12,868 nt of DNA from Actinomycetes bacterium (GTDB lineage: Bacteria > Actinomycetota > Acidimicrobiia > UBA5794), in contig JAUVQC010000015.1 of the NCBI GenBank assembly GCA_030598305.1, forward strand, positions 1 to 12,868, in the 5' to 3' direction. The position numbers and the translations under genes are program-made. The notes below the pieces were generated by a model. The model was given only the letters and a program-made list of their open reading frames with translations. It was not told where the DNA came from and ran no database searches. Shown in pieces: positions 1 through 8,042 of the stretch; positions within the stretch are counted from its first letter, which is position 1; every line of letters starts with the position of its first letter.

Positions 1-987
1 ATCATCGCCGATATCCACTTCCAGTACCGGCTTGCGCTCGCGGCGATCGAGGCCGGCGTGTCTGCCCTCAGGCTCAATCCGGGGAATATTCGAGACGAAG
101 GGCATATCAAGACAGTTGCGACCGCGGCGAAGGATGCCGGGATTCCGATCCGGATCGGAGTCAACGCAGGTTCCCTCGACAAGGATCTCTTGGAGAAGCA
201 CGGAGGACCGGTACCCGCAGCGCTCGTGGAGTCTGCACTGGGCGAGGTCAGGTACTTCGATGATGTCGGATTCCACGATGTGAAGATATCGGTCAAGCAC
301 TCGAACGTTGCGATGATGGTGGAGTCGTATCGGTTGCTCGCTGATGCGACAGATTATCCGTTGCACCTCGGCGTGACCGAGGCTGGTCCGCTCCCCGGTG
401 GACTGATAAAGAGTGTCGCCGGTATCGCCACACTCCTCAACGAGGGGATCGGCGATACGATCCGACTCTCACTGACCACAGACCCGGTGGAGGAAGCCAA
501 GTCCGGTCGGGCGCTTCTTGAGTATCTCGGGCTACGTACGAGGACGACGCTGGACTTCATCGCCTGTCCATCATGTGGACGCGCCGAGGTCGACGTGATC
601 AAGGTGGCCAACGAAGCAAACGACCGCCTAGGAGAACTCGGACTGTCCATGCAGGTTGCCGTCATGGGGTGCGTGGTCAACGGACCCGGAGAAGCCAGGG
701 AAGCCGATCTTGGGCTTGCCGCCGGCAAGGGGAGAGGCCACCTCTTCATCAAGGGTGAAGTCGTGCGGGTCGTGCCGGAAGCCGAGATGGTCGACGCGCT
801 GATCGCCGAGGCAAAGCTGATCGCTGAGGAGGGTACCGAAGCGAGACTCGCCGCAGCGGACGTCAATGCCGCAGACATCGCAGAGGAGACCGCCCTCGAG
901 CTGCGATCGATCCAGGGTGATGTCAACCGGACCGAGGAACGCAGGGCGTCGGTGAAAGATGTTGCGTCAGAACCAGACATGGACTGA
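1..987 (+). CDS. ispG: 4-hydroxy-3-methylbut-2-enyl diphosphate synthase (flavodoxin), 5'-truncated
   Basis: IspG reduces the cyclic diphosphate MEcPP to HMBPP, the penultimate step of the MEP isoprenoid pathway, using a [4Fe-4S] cluster in the cytoplasm. The reading frame is open from base 1, so the N-terminal part lies outside the window; 328 residues are visible. The family's ADIHF motif is at visible residues 3-7 and RLNPGNI at 24-30. The cluster ligands are clear: CPSCGR (Cys189, Cys192) and [11 protein letters not shown] (Cys224), the latter also carrying the conserved glutamate. After the usual end of the family, near residue 278, about 50 further residues rich in Ala, Glu and Arg follow, a tail most homologues lack. 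proS starts 43 bases downstream. The start at 58 of the longest internal ATG/GTG frame is not real, because conserved sequence continues upstream of it. Confidence 0.97.
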   Translation: MIADIHFQYRLALAAIEAGVSALRLNPGNIRDEGHIKTVATAAKDAGIPIRIGVNAGSLDKDLLEKHGGPVPAALVESALGEVRYFDDVGFHDVKISVKHSNVAMMVESYRLLADATDYPLHLGVTEAGPLPGGLIKSVAGIATLLNEGIGDTIRLSLTTDPVEEAKSGRALLEYLGLRTRTTLDFIACPSCGRAEVDVIKVANEANDRLGELGLSMQVAVMGCVVNGPGEAREADLGLAAGKGRGHLFIKGEVVRVVPEAEMVDALIAEAKLIAEEGTEARLAAADVNAADIAEETALELRSIQGDVNRTEERRASVKDVASEPDMD

Positions 988-1015
988 TCACTGGCTATCC
1001 TCGCCGTCAAATCCA

Positions 1016-1026
1016 CTCCATTGGAG
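1016..1026 (+). promoter_or_regulatory. proS Shine-Dalgarno inside a small hairpin
   Basis: The proS ribosome binding site GGAG (1023-1026) lies four bases before the GTG at 1031. It can pair with CTCC at 1016-1019 across a 3-base loop. This supports the GTG start. The hairpin has only 4 base pairs, so a regulatory role is speculative. Confidence 0.3.
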
Positions 1027-1030
1027 CATT

Positions 1031-2740
1031 GTGCGCTGGTCAGAAGCATTCATCCCCACCCTCAGAGACGATCCCGCAGATTCCGAAGCCGTCAGCCACA
1101 AGCTCCTGGTCCGAGGTGGATACATGCGTCAGCTCATGGCTGGTGTCTACTCGATGCTCCCGCTGGGCCAGCGCGTTCGCACAAAGGTGATGGCAATCAT
1201 CAAGGATGAGATCGATGCGATCGGAGGCCAGGAATTCCTGCTTCCCCAGATGCATCCTGTCTCGATCTGGGAGCAGACCGGTCGGATCGAAACGATGGCT
1301 GACATCATCATGTCGTTCGAGGACAACAAGGGCGCAACGGTGATTCTTGGTCCTACGCACGAGGAGATCTTTGCAACCGCAGCGACAGAGCTCACCTCCT
1401 ACAAGCAGCTTCCCCAGCTCTGGTACCACATCCAGACGAAGTTTCGGGATGAGGCGCGACCAAAGTCAGGACTCCTGCGAGTGCGTGAGTTCACGATGAA
1501 GGACTCGTATTCCTTCGATAGTGACCCTGAAGGTCTCGATCGCCAGTTCGATAACCACCACAGGGCCTACCTCAACATCTTCAGGCGACTCGGTATGGAC
1601 GTTGTGGCTGTGCGCGCCTCATCCGGCGCGATGGGAGGCACGGAATCCATCGAATTCATGGCGCCAAGTGAAGTCGGGGAGGACGATGTGGCGGCATGCA
1701 AGTCGTGTGACTATGCCGCGAACCTCGAGACGGCGAAATCAACGCTCATCGACGTTGTCGATCCCGAGGGAGACGCTACGATCGAGCGATTCGACACGCC
1801 CGGTGTCAGAACCATCGAGGACTTGGCCAACTTTGAGGGTGGCGCCCCTGCCGATCGCCAGATCAAGACCCTTGTATACGTACTCGACGGCGAGACGACA
1901 CTGATCCTGCTCCGTGGCGACCACGCCCTCCAGGAACAGAAGCTCATGGACGCAACGGGTACGATCGACGTCAGAGCTGCCCAGGCTGATGAGATCACCG
2001 CACTGCTTGGTGCCGACGCAGGAAGCCTCGGCGCTGTCGGTGTCGTCGGCGTACGGATTCTCGCCGATGAGGCACTGCGTGGTCGGCACCACATGACAAC
2101 CGGGGCCAACGAGAATGACATGCACATGAGGGGAGTGGATGTTGGTCGGGACGTCGTTGTCGACACGTGGCTGGATCTTCGAACCGCTCAACCGGGTGAG
2201 TCGTGCCCGAACTGTGGTGAGCCGCTCCATGTATACACGGCGATCGAGGTGGGCCACATCTTCAAGCTTGGCACCTTCTACGCAGACAAGCTTGGACTCA
2301 ATGTCCTCGATGAGAACGGCAGGACCATCCCGATCATCATGGGGTCGTACGGTATCGGTGTCGAGCGCAACATGGCGGCATCGATCGAGGCAAACCACGA
2401 TGACGCCGGAATCGTTTGGCCACTTGAGATCGCTCCGTATGGCGTTGTCATCACCGTGGTCCGGCCCGACGATGAACGATCAGCCCAGGTGAGTGAAGCT
2501 CTCTACGACGAACTCGCGACTGCGGGCGTCGAAGTGCTCCTCGACGATCGGAAGGAGCGCCCGGGTGTCAAGTTTGCCGACGCGGAGCTCATCGGAATTC
2601 CGTTGCGAATTACTGTCGGTCCTCGCGGTTTGGAGAACGGTATTCTCGAATTCGCCGAACGCCGCAGTGGCGAGAAGCGGGATGTCGCTGTCCAGGACGC
2701 AGCCGCGGAGGTCATGGCTCTCCTCGATTCGGGTGGCTGA
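1031..2740 (+). CDS. proS: Prolyl-tRNA synthetase, bacterial type with editing insertion
   Basis: Class II aminoacyl-tRNA synthetase that charges tRNA-Pro with proline in the cytoplasm. I chose the GTG at 1031 because it follows GGAG at a fitting distance, gives the family N-terminus (M/V-RWSEAFIPT) and yields 569 residues, the usual length. The frame stays open back to an ATG at 959, but that start would overlap ispG and add 24 unconserved residues. Class II landmarks are GPTHEE (107-112), the motif 2 block FRDEARPKSG (138-147) continuing to FTMKD (154-158), and motif 3 GSYGIGVER (438-446). Between them, about residues 235-385, sits the INS/YbaK-like domain that hydrolyses Ala-tRNA-Pro, with RGDHALQEQKL and GANENDMH. 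Cys pairs CKSC (223-226) and CPNC (392-395) flank that domain. The C-terminal anticodon-binding domain is complete. The gene is downstream of ispG, as in many actinobacteria. Confidence 0.97.
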   Translation: MRWSEAFIPTLRDDPADSEAVSHKLLVRGGYMRQLMAGVYSMLPLGQRVRTKVMAIIKDEIDAIGGQEFLLPQMHPVSIWEQTGRIETMADIIMSFEDNKGATVILGPTHEEIFATAATELTSYKQLPQLWYHIQTKFRDEARPKSGLLRVREFTMKDSYSFDSDPEGLDRQFDNHHRAYLNIFRRLGMDVVAVRASSGAMGGTESIEFMAPSEVGEDDVAACKSCDYAANLETAKSTLIDVVDPEGDATIERFDTPGVRTIEDLANFEGGAPADRQIKTLVYVLDGETTLILLRGDHALQEQKLMDATGTIDVRAAQADEITALLGADAGSLGAVGVVGVRILADEALRGRHHMTTGANENDMHMRGVDVGRDVVVDTWLDLRTAQPGESCPNCGEPLHVYTAIEVGHIFKLGTFYADKLGLNVLDENGRTIPIIMGSYGIGVERNMAASIEANHDDAGIVWPLEIAPYGVVITVVRPDDERSAQVSEALYDELATAGVEVLLDDRKERPGVKFADAELIGIPLRITVGPRGLENGILEFAERRSGEKRDVAVQDAAAEVMALLDSGG

Positions 2741-2781
2741 GATCGAAGTGCTCTGACTTCCGACTTTCGTCGGCTGTCCGG

Positions 2782-2787
2782 TATACT
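2782..2787 (+). promoter_or_regulatory. Possible -10 element (TATACT) for the rimP operon
   Basis: TATACT matches the sigma-70-type -10 consensus at five of six positions and lies in the non-coding gap after proS. I see no good -35 hexamer at 16-18 bases and no extended TGn, so the call rests on the -10 alone. Transcription would begin near 2794, just before the leader structure, leaving a leader of about 83 bases. Confidence 0.35.
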
Positions 2788-2800
2788 GCATCCCACGAAC

Positions 2801-2859
2801 CGAGATCTCTGCCGAGGTGGGCCGTGGCCCGCCTCTTTGTATGGGCAGAGGCTCGTTTT
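2801..2859 (+). terminator. Two-helix leader structure with T run: terminator or attenuator upstream of rimP
   Basis: The inner helix pairs 2814-2822 with 2827-2835 (9 pairs including one G-T wobble) around the loop CGTG. The outer helix pairs CTCTGCC (2807-2813) with GGCAGAG (2844-2850). It extends outward by CGAG (2801-2804) with CTCG (2852-2855) after a small bulge. TTTT follows at 2856-2859. It could end proS transcription. If the promoter at 2782 is real, it would instead sit in the rimP leader and act as an attenuator. An 8-base unpaired stretch (2836-2843) between the two 3' arms is more elaborate than a plain terminator hairpin. The rimP ribosome binding site follows at 2867-2872. Confidence 0.5.
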
Positions 2860-2876
2860 GGTGTGCAAGGAGTGAA

Positions 2877-3356
2877 GTGGCAAGCGTACAAGATCGACTC
2901 TGGGATCGCATAGATCCGTATGTCGCGGCTGAGGGCGTTGAACTCGATGACATCGAGATTCACGGCGGAGGCCAGATTGTACGCGTCACCGTTGACGCAA
3001 GGAAACCTATCGGGGTCGATGTCATCGCCGAGCTGTCCAAAGGGATCGGTCGACTCATCGAGGAGGATGATCCATTCACCGGTTCGTACACGCTCGAGGT
3101 TTCGTCGCCGGGCCTGGAACGGAAGCTCAACAGGGCCAATCACTACATCAAATCCATCGGACGCCAGGTGAAGGTGAAGACTTTCGCTCCCGTCGATGGA
3201 GACAAGAACCACCAGGGCGTACTCGTGGGTGCGGATGAAAGCGAATTCACGATCGACGTCGACGGAACCGAACGGAAACTCCAATACGATGATGTGTCAT
3301 CAGCACGAACAGTGTTCGTGTGGGAGAAGGGCGCCCGACCGGGCAAGGACGCGTAG
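2877..3356 (+). CDS. rimP: Ribosome maturation factor RimP
   Basis: RimP assists assembly of the 30S subunit in the cytoplasm. The product has 159 residues: an N-terminal alpha/beta domain (about 1-88) with the signature LEVSSPGLER at 73-82, then a C-terminal SH3-like barrel (about 92-150). I chose GTG 2877 because AAGGAG at 2867-2872 precedes it by four bases and the protein then begins with the helix expected of the family. The frame is open back to 2817, but those starts lie within the leader hairpin and encode unconserved sequence. The stop is followed directly by the nusA ribosome binding site, so the two genes are probably one operon. Position before nusA is the family's standard context. 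Confidence 0.93.
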   Translation: MASVQDRLWDRIDPYVAAEGVELDDIEIHGGGQIVRVTVDARKPIGVDVIAELSKGIGRLIEEDDPFTGSYTLEVSSPGLERKLNRANHYIKSIGRQVKVKTFAPVDGDKNHQGVLVGADESEFTIDVDGTERKLQYDDVSSARTVFVWEKGARPGKDA

Positions 3357-3364
3357 GAGAGACG

Positions 3365-4609
3365 ATGGACTACAACCTCATGGATGCGCTCGAACTACTG
3401 GAACGCGAGAAGGGCGTGCCACGCGACACGATTCTCGAAGCGCTCGCAAACGCGCTCGTCTCGGCCTACAAGCGCACACCCGGTGCAGCTGAGGAGGCTC
3501 GTGTCACCATTGACGCTGACACAGGCGAGATCATGGTGTACGGACAGGAGCTCGACGAAGACGGCAATGTGACCGATGAGTGGGCAGACACCCCGGAGAA
3601 CTTCGGACGGATCGCCGCTCAGACCGCAAAACAGGTCATTCTCCAGCGTCTGCGTGATGCGAAACGTGACCAGGTGTTCGAGCTGTACGAGGGCCGTGAG
3701 GGCGATCTCATCACCGGAATCGTCCAGCAGTCGGATCATCGTTACTCGATCCTCGACCTCGGCGATGCCGAAGCGATCCTCCCGGGTTCAGAGAAGATTC
3801 CCTACGAGCGTCTTGAGCGCGGGAACCGTGTCAAGGCTTGGATCCTCGAGGTTCGAGGTGAGGGCAAGGGACCGCAGATTGTCGTGTCACGCAGCCATCC
3901 GGAGTTCATCCGTGCGCTCTTCGAGCTCGAGGTTCCTGAGCTGGTGGACGGTGACATCGAGATCAAGGCCATTGCCCGTGAAGCAGGCCATCGCACGAAG
4001 ATCGCTGTTGCATCGAACGACCACAACGTCGATCCCGTCGGCGCCTGTGTCGGTGCGAGAGGATCCCGTGTCCGCCAGGTGGTGAACGAGCTCAAGGGCG
4101 AGAAGGTCGACATCGTGGAGTGGGATGAGGACTCGGCCCGGTTCATTGCTGAGGCTCTCAGCCCAGCACGCGTCCAGCAGGTCCGGTTTGATGACGAGGG
4201 CGAAGACGAGGGGACTGCGGTCGTGATCGTTCCCGATCACCAGCTGAGCCTTGCAATCGGCCGTGAAGGTCAGAACGCCCGCCTCGCAGCGCGCCTCTCA
4301 GGATATCGGATCGACATCCGATCCGAGTCACAGGACCTCGGTCTTGAGGTCGATGAGGACGAGGAAGCCGTCGAATTCGAGACGGTGGCCGAGGGTGATG
4401 GATCGAATCAGTCGCCAGACGTCGAAAGTTCGACCTCAGACGAAGACACGAAACCAGACGCACCTGCCGCTGAAGACGCAGACGTCGAGGTCAAGGCAGA
4501 AGACGAGCTGGCCACGGATGAGGCCGAGTCGGTCGTCGAGGACGAGTCGGATGACTCGAGTGAAGATTCAAATGACACGGAAGAAGAGGCAGACGATCAC
4601 GACGAGTGA
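3365..4609 (+). CDS. nusA: Transcription termination/antitermination factor NusA with acidic C-terminal tail
   Basis: NusA binds RNA polymerase and nascent RNA and modulates pausing, termination and antitermination. The start is ATG 3365, with GGAG at 3356-3359 overlapping the rimP stop codon. The protein has 414 residues: N-terminal RNA polymerase-binding domain (about 1-105), S1 domain (about 112-177), KH1 with GARG (230-233) and KH2 with GREG (299-302). After residue 326 comes an 88-residue tail with 41 Asp/Glu and only two Lys. It replaces the acidic AR repeats of enterobacterial NusA and is absent from the short mycobacterial type. The longer frame from 3320 would run into rimP and lacks support. 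infB follows after 26 bases, and the usual small ylxR gene is missing. Confidence 0.96.
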   Translation: MDYNLMDALELLEREKGVPRDTILEALANALVSAYKRTPGAAEEARVTIDADTGEIMVYGQELDEDGNVTDEWADTPENFGRIAAQTAKQVILQRLRDAKRDQVFELYEGREGDLITGIVQQSDHRYSILDLGDAEAILPGSEKIPYERLERGNRVKAWILEVRGEGKGPQIVVSRSHPEFIRALFELEVPELVDGDIEIKAIAREAGHRTKIAVASNDHNVDPVGACVGARGSRVRQVVNELKGEKVDIVEWDEDSARFIAEALSPARVQQVRFDDEGEDEGTAVVIVPDHQLSLAIGREGQNARLAARLSGYRIDIRSESQDLGLEVDEDEEAVEFETVAEGDGSNQSPDVESSTSDEDTKPDAPAAEDADVEVKAEDELATDEAESVVEDESDDSSEDSNDTEEEADDHDE

Positions 4610-4635
4610 GCGCTGTCACCTGAGCGGAGGTGAGC

Positions 4636-6702
4636 GTGGCTAAGACACGCGTATACGAGCTGGCACGAGAACTTGGCATGGATTCCAAGGATGTGCTCGC
4701 GCGAGCTCAGGAGCTCGGCATCGAAGCCAAAACGGCTTCTTCCGGGCTTGATGAAGATGCAGTCGGCATTGTCACGAAGTCGTATGACGAAACTACTGAC
4801 GGCACGCGATCGGAAGAGGTTGTCGAGCCACCCGGGGCCGAGGTCGCACCCGAGGCTGAGGTTGCAACCGAACCGGAGGGGGAGCCGGAGGCCGGACCGG
4901 ACGTCGAGGAGGTATCTGAGACCGATGAGGAGAAGGTGCTTCTCGTCGAACCGGGCATCACGGTCCATGATCTTGCACGACTGCTGAAGATCCGCACGGC
5001 GGAGATCGTCAAGACGCTCATGTTCATGGGTGAGATGGTCCCCGGCGGAGGTGAGATCCCCGTTGATGCCATCGAACCACTCGGGCGTGAACTCGGATGG
5101 GAACTGCTCGTCGCCGGATCGGATGAGGAGGAGGAAGAGGACACAGGGCGTGACCGCTTCCTCATCGAGTACGAGGACGACCCAGCCAGTCTTGAGGCAC
5201 GGATTCCGGTCGTCACCGTGATGGGACACGTCGACCACGGCAAGACCCAACTGCTTGACACGATCCGTAGCGCCAACGTCATTGAGGGCGAAGCAGGACG
5301 TATCACCCAGCACATCGGTGCGTATCAGGCGGAGCACGATGGAGCGCTGATCACGTTCATCGACACCCCGGGCCACGAGGCCTTCACCGCGTTGCGCGCG
5401 AGGGGAGCGGACATCACCGATATCGTCATCATCGTTGTTGCAGCCGATGACTCTGTCATGCCACAAACGGTTGAGGCGATCAACCATGCCAAAGCCGCCG
5501 ACGTCCCGATGATCATTGCGATCAACAAGATGGATCTCGAGGCTGCTGATCCGTATGCGGTCCGGGCTGCTCTCACACAATACGAGATTGTCGTGGAGGA
5601 GCTTGGAGGCGACGTGCCTGCGATCGAGATTTCAGCGCTCAAGGGTGACAATATCGACGAGCTGCTTGAGATGGTCTCACTTGTCGCAGAGGTCGAAGAG
5701 CTCAAGGCGAACCCCAAGGCGCCCGCCATTGGAACCGTCATCGAGGCTCAGCTCGAAGTCGGCCGCGGGCCGGTTGCCACCGTTGTTGTACAGCGTGGAA
5801 CCCTCAAGCGCGGCGATGCCCTTGTAGCAGGACCCGTGCCCGGGCGAGTTCGCGCAATGTTCGACGATCAGGGCAACCAGCTGAAGGAAGCTGGCCCATC
5901 GACGCCGGTCGTCGTGATGGGGTGGGACGAGGTGCCCACTGCAGGAGACATGTTCGAGGTCGCGAAGAACGAGCGAACAGCGCGCAAGATTGCCCAGGCA
6001 AAGATGGATGACCTGCGCTCCAAGCAGCTTGTTGTTCCGACCGCCATCGATCGATTGGGGATGCTCGTCGAGCAACTGCGGACCCAGGATCACTCTGAGC
6101 TTCGCGTCATCATCAAAACCGATACGCACGGATCGCTCGACGCCATCAAAGACTCCATTGCCAAGATCAGCAGGGATGACGGGTTCGTCACGATCGTGCA
6201 CGCTGCCGTTGGAGGCATCACGACGAATGACGTCACGCTCGCTGAGGCCTCCGATGCGATCATCTACGGATTCAACTCCAGGCCCGACGCACCTGCTCGC
6301 GCTGAGGCGAAGAAGCTTGCGATCGACATCCGGACGTTCTCGATCATCTATGAGCTGCTCGACGATGTCGAGTCGCTACTGGTTGGTGAACTCACGCCAG
6401 AAGAGATCGAACAGTTTCTCGGCGTTGCGGAGGTTCGGGAAGTCTTTCGTGCGCCGAGGCTCGGAATGGTCGCCGGATCCCATGTCACGGAGGGTTCGAT
6501 CAACCGGAACGCACGTGCCCGGCTTGTCCGCGACGGTGTTGTGGTGTATGACGGTCGAATCGTGTCGTTGCGCCGGTTCAAGGACGATGTCCAGACCGTT
6601 GCTACGGGATTCGAGTGCGGTATCGGGCTTGCGAAGTTCAAGGACATCAAGGTGGGCGACACGATTGAGTCGTTCGAGGTGAGAGAGATCGCCCGGACCT
6701 AG
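4636..6702 (+). CDS. infB: Translation initiation factor IF-2
   Basis: IF-2 is the GTPase that brings fMet-tRNA to the 30S subunit and promotes subunit joining. I chose GTG 4636 because GGAGG at 4626-4630 lies five bases upstream and the protein then begins [10 protein letters not shown], typical of actinobacterial IF-2; an in-frame GTG at 4630 lies on the ribosome binding site itself. The protein has 688 residues. One IF2N domain is at about 3-50, a Glu/Pro-rich linker at about 51-100 and a second IF2N-like domain at about 108-160. The GTPase domain then shows GHVDHGKT (197-204), DTPG (243-246), NKMD (297-300) and SALKG (333-337), followed by domains II, III and the tRNA-binding C-terminal part. 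The linker is short compared with the long N-terminal region of Streptomyces IF-2. Cotranscription with nusA and rbfA is likely. Confidence 0.97.
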   Translation: MAKTRVYELARELGMDSKDVLARAQELGIEAKTASSGLDEDAVGIVTKSYDETTDGTRSEEVVEPPGAEVAPEAEVATEPEGEPEAGPDVEEVSETDEEKVLLVEPGITVHDLARLLKIRTAEIVKTLMFMGEMVPGGGEIPVDAIEPLGRELGWELLVAGSDEEEEEDTGRDRFLIEYEDDPASLEARIPVVTVMGHVDHGKTQLLDTIRSANVIEGEAGRITQHIGAYQAEHDGALITFIDTPGHEAFTALRARGADITDIVIIVVAADDSVMPQTVEAINHAKAADVPMIIAINKMDLEAADPYAVRAALTQYEIVVEELGGDVPAIEISALKGDNIDELLEMVSLVAEVEELKANPKAPAIGTVIEAQLEVGRGPVATVVVQRGTLKRGDALVAGPVPGRVRAMFDDQGNQLKEAGPSTPVVVMGWDEVPTAGDMFEVAKNERTARKIAQAKMDDLRSKQLVVPTAIDRLGMLVEQLRTQDHSELRVIIKTDTHGSLDAIKDSIAKISRDDGFVTIVHAAVGGITTNDVTLAEASDAIIYGFNSRPDAPARAEAKKLAIDIRTFSIIYELLDDVESLLVGELTPEEIEQFLGVAEVREVFRAPRLGMVAGSHVTEGSINRNARARLVRDGVVVYDGRIVSLRRFKDDVQTVATGFECGIGLAKFKDIKVGDTIESFEVREIART

Positions 6703-6715
6703 GCTCGGAGCACCA

Positions 6716-7084
6716 ATGGCACGCCAGAAGAGTCCGAGGATGAGGAAGGTGAATGAGCTCGTGCGCGAGGTCGTTGCCGATGCTGTCAGGGATCTCAAGG
6801 ACCCGCGTATCGGGTTCCTTACGATCACTGGGACAGAGACCAGCCCTGACCTCCGACATGCTGTCGTGTATTACTCAGTGCTTGGTTCCGACGACGAGAA
6901 GGCCGATACGGCTGATGCTCTTGAAAGCGCGAAGTCCAGGATCCAGGGCGTCCTCGGGCGCGAGACACGTATGAGATACACACCGGTACTCGAGTTCAAG
7001 GTTGATCCCTCGATCGATGAGGGCCTCCGGATCACACAGATCCTCGCGGATCTGGAGGAGTCGGAAATCCATGACGATGACTGA
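6716..7084 (+). CDS. rbfA: 30S ribosome-binding factor RbfA
   Basis: RbfA is a small KH-fold protein that binds immature 30S subunits and helps process the 16S rRNA 5' end, notably in the cold. The product has 122 residues. Family features are the basic N-terminus (MARQKSPRMRKVNELV), the segment LKDPRIGFLTITGTETSPDL and a C-terminal stretch with MRYTPVLEFKVD. ATG 6716 follows GGAG (6707-6710) by five bases, 13 bases after infB. The next gene starts inside its last codons. The ylxP/DUF503 gene often found between infB and rbfA in actinobacteria is absent. Length and ends match the family; no oddity is seen. Confidence 0.95.
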   Translation: MARQKSPRMRKVNELVREVVADAVRDLKDPRIGFLTITGTETSPDLRHAVVYYSVLGSDDEKADTADALESAKSRIQGVLGRETRMRYTPVLEFKVDPSIDEGLRITQILADLEESEIHDDD

Positions 7085-8042
7085 CATCGCCACAGACCTC
7101 AGGGCAGTTGCGGACGCGCTGGATGCGGCAGAGACGATCGGTGTTGTGGGGCACGTCGGGCCCGACGGCGATGCGTTCGGTTCCATGATCGCCCTCGCTC
7201 GCTCTGCACGACTCGCAGGAAAGCAGGCCGTTGCATCGTTCGACGAACCGTTCGTCGTGCCGGATGAGATGTCGTTTCTCGACGCGTCGGTGCTTGTCGC
7301 TCCTGGTGCCTTCCCACGCGATCTCGATGTGGCGGTGGTTGTGGACACATCGGTGCGGAGCCGTGTTGGCGCCCTGGCTGGCACCCTGGAGATGGCGAAT
7401 CAACTCGTTGTGATCGACCATCACATTTCCGATGGCAACTGGGGTGATGTGGTTGCAATCGACGTGACAGCTGGTGCAACAACGGAATTGGTTCACGAAC
7501 TGCTCGGCATACTCGGATGGACCATCGACAAGGACGTTGCGACAGCGCTCTACACCGGATTGGTCACTGACACCGGTCGTTTCCAGTACTCATCAACGTC
7601 GTCGCGAACACACGATATTGCGTCCGATCTGCTCTCGCGCGGCGTCGAAACCGATGTCATCGGCCAGAAGCTGTTCGAAGAGGCCGCGTTCGGATACTAC
7701 GAGGTGGTTTCTCGCGTCCTCGGTCGCGCTGTGCTTGATGTGGATCATGCTTTCGTGTGGTCGATCATGGAGCCCGACGACCTAAGGGCGGCTGAGATCG
7801 GTTACCACGAAACGGACGGACTCATCGATCTCGTTCGGATGGCGAGAGGCACTGAGGTGGCCTGCCTCCTGAAGAGGAAGAAGGCCGGAGTCATCAAAGG
7901 GAGCCTCAGGTCGAGAGGCGGTGTGGATGTCGCGGAAATTGCTCGATCGTTTGACGGCGGAGGTCATCACAACGCTGCGGGGTTCACGTCCTCGGCCGAG
8001 CCGTCCGACATCGTCGAACAGATCGTGGCCCACTTGTCGTGA
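7071..8042 (+). CDS. nrnA: DHH-family phosphoesterase, NrnA-like oligoribonuclease / pAp phosphatase
   Basis: NrnA-type enzymes degrade very short RNAs to mononucleotides and dephosphorylate pAp, in the cytoplasm and with manganese. The 323-residue product shows the DHH metal-site motifs in order: HVGPDGDAFGS with His28, Asp32 and Asp34; VVDTS with Asp92; DHH at 116-118; and TDTGRF with Asp167. The DHHA1 domain ends with GGGHHNAAG (296-304), which holds the substrate phosphate. ATG 7071 lies 11 bases after GGAGGAG (7054-7060); ATG 7077 is an alternative. Either start overlaps the rbfA stop, by 14 or 8 bases, so translation is probably coupled. Position between rbfA and truB is common in Gram-positive bacteria. 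The exact substrate preference cannot be read from sequence. Confidence 0.9.
   Translation: MTMTDIATDLRAVADALDAAETIGVVGHVGPDGDAFGSMIALARSARLAGKQAVASFDEPFVVPDEMSFLDASVLVAPGAFPRDLDVAVVVDTSVRSRVGALAGTLEMANQLVVIDHHISDGNWGDVVAIDVTAGATTELVHELLGILGWTIDKDVATALYTGLVTDTGRFQYSSTSSRTHDIASDLLSRGVETDVIGQKLFEEAAFGYYEVVSRVLGRAVLDVDHAFVWSIMEPDDLRAAEIGYHETDGLIDLVRMARGTEVACLLKRKKAGVIKGSLRSRGGVDVAEIARSFDGGGHHNAAGFTSSAEPSDIVEQIVAHLS

Noticed and set aside
959..1030. Longer proS N-terminus from ATG 959
   Set aside because: It overlaps ispG and adds unconserved residues; GTG 1031 has a ribosome binding site and gives the family N-terminus.
2817..2876. Longer rimP N-terminus
   Set aside because: These codons coincide with the leader hairpin and encode unconserved sequence; AAGGAG before GTG 2877 decides the start.
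4770..4935. GAG/GTC-rich repeats in infB that look like a nucleotide repeat
   Set aside because: They encode the Glu/Pro-rich low-complexity linker common in IF-2; there is no regular repeat unit.
4597..5580. Long - strand open frame inside infB
   Set aside because: Shadow of a clearly recognised gene; no family features and no separate expression signals.
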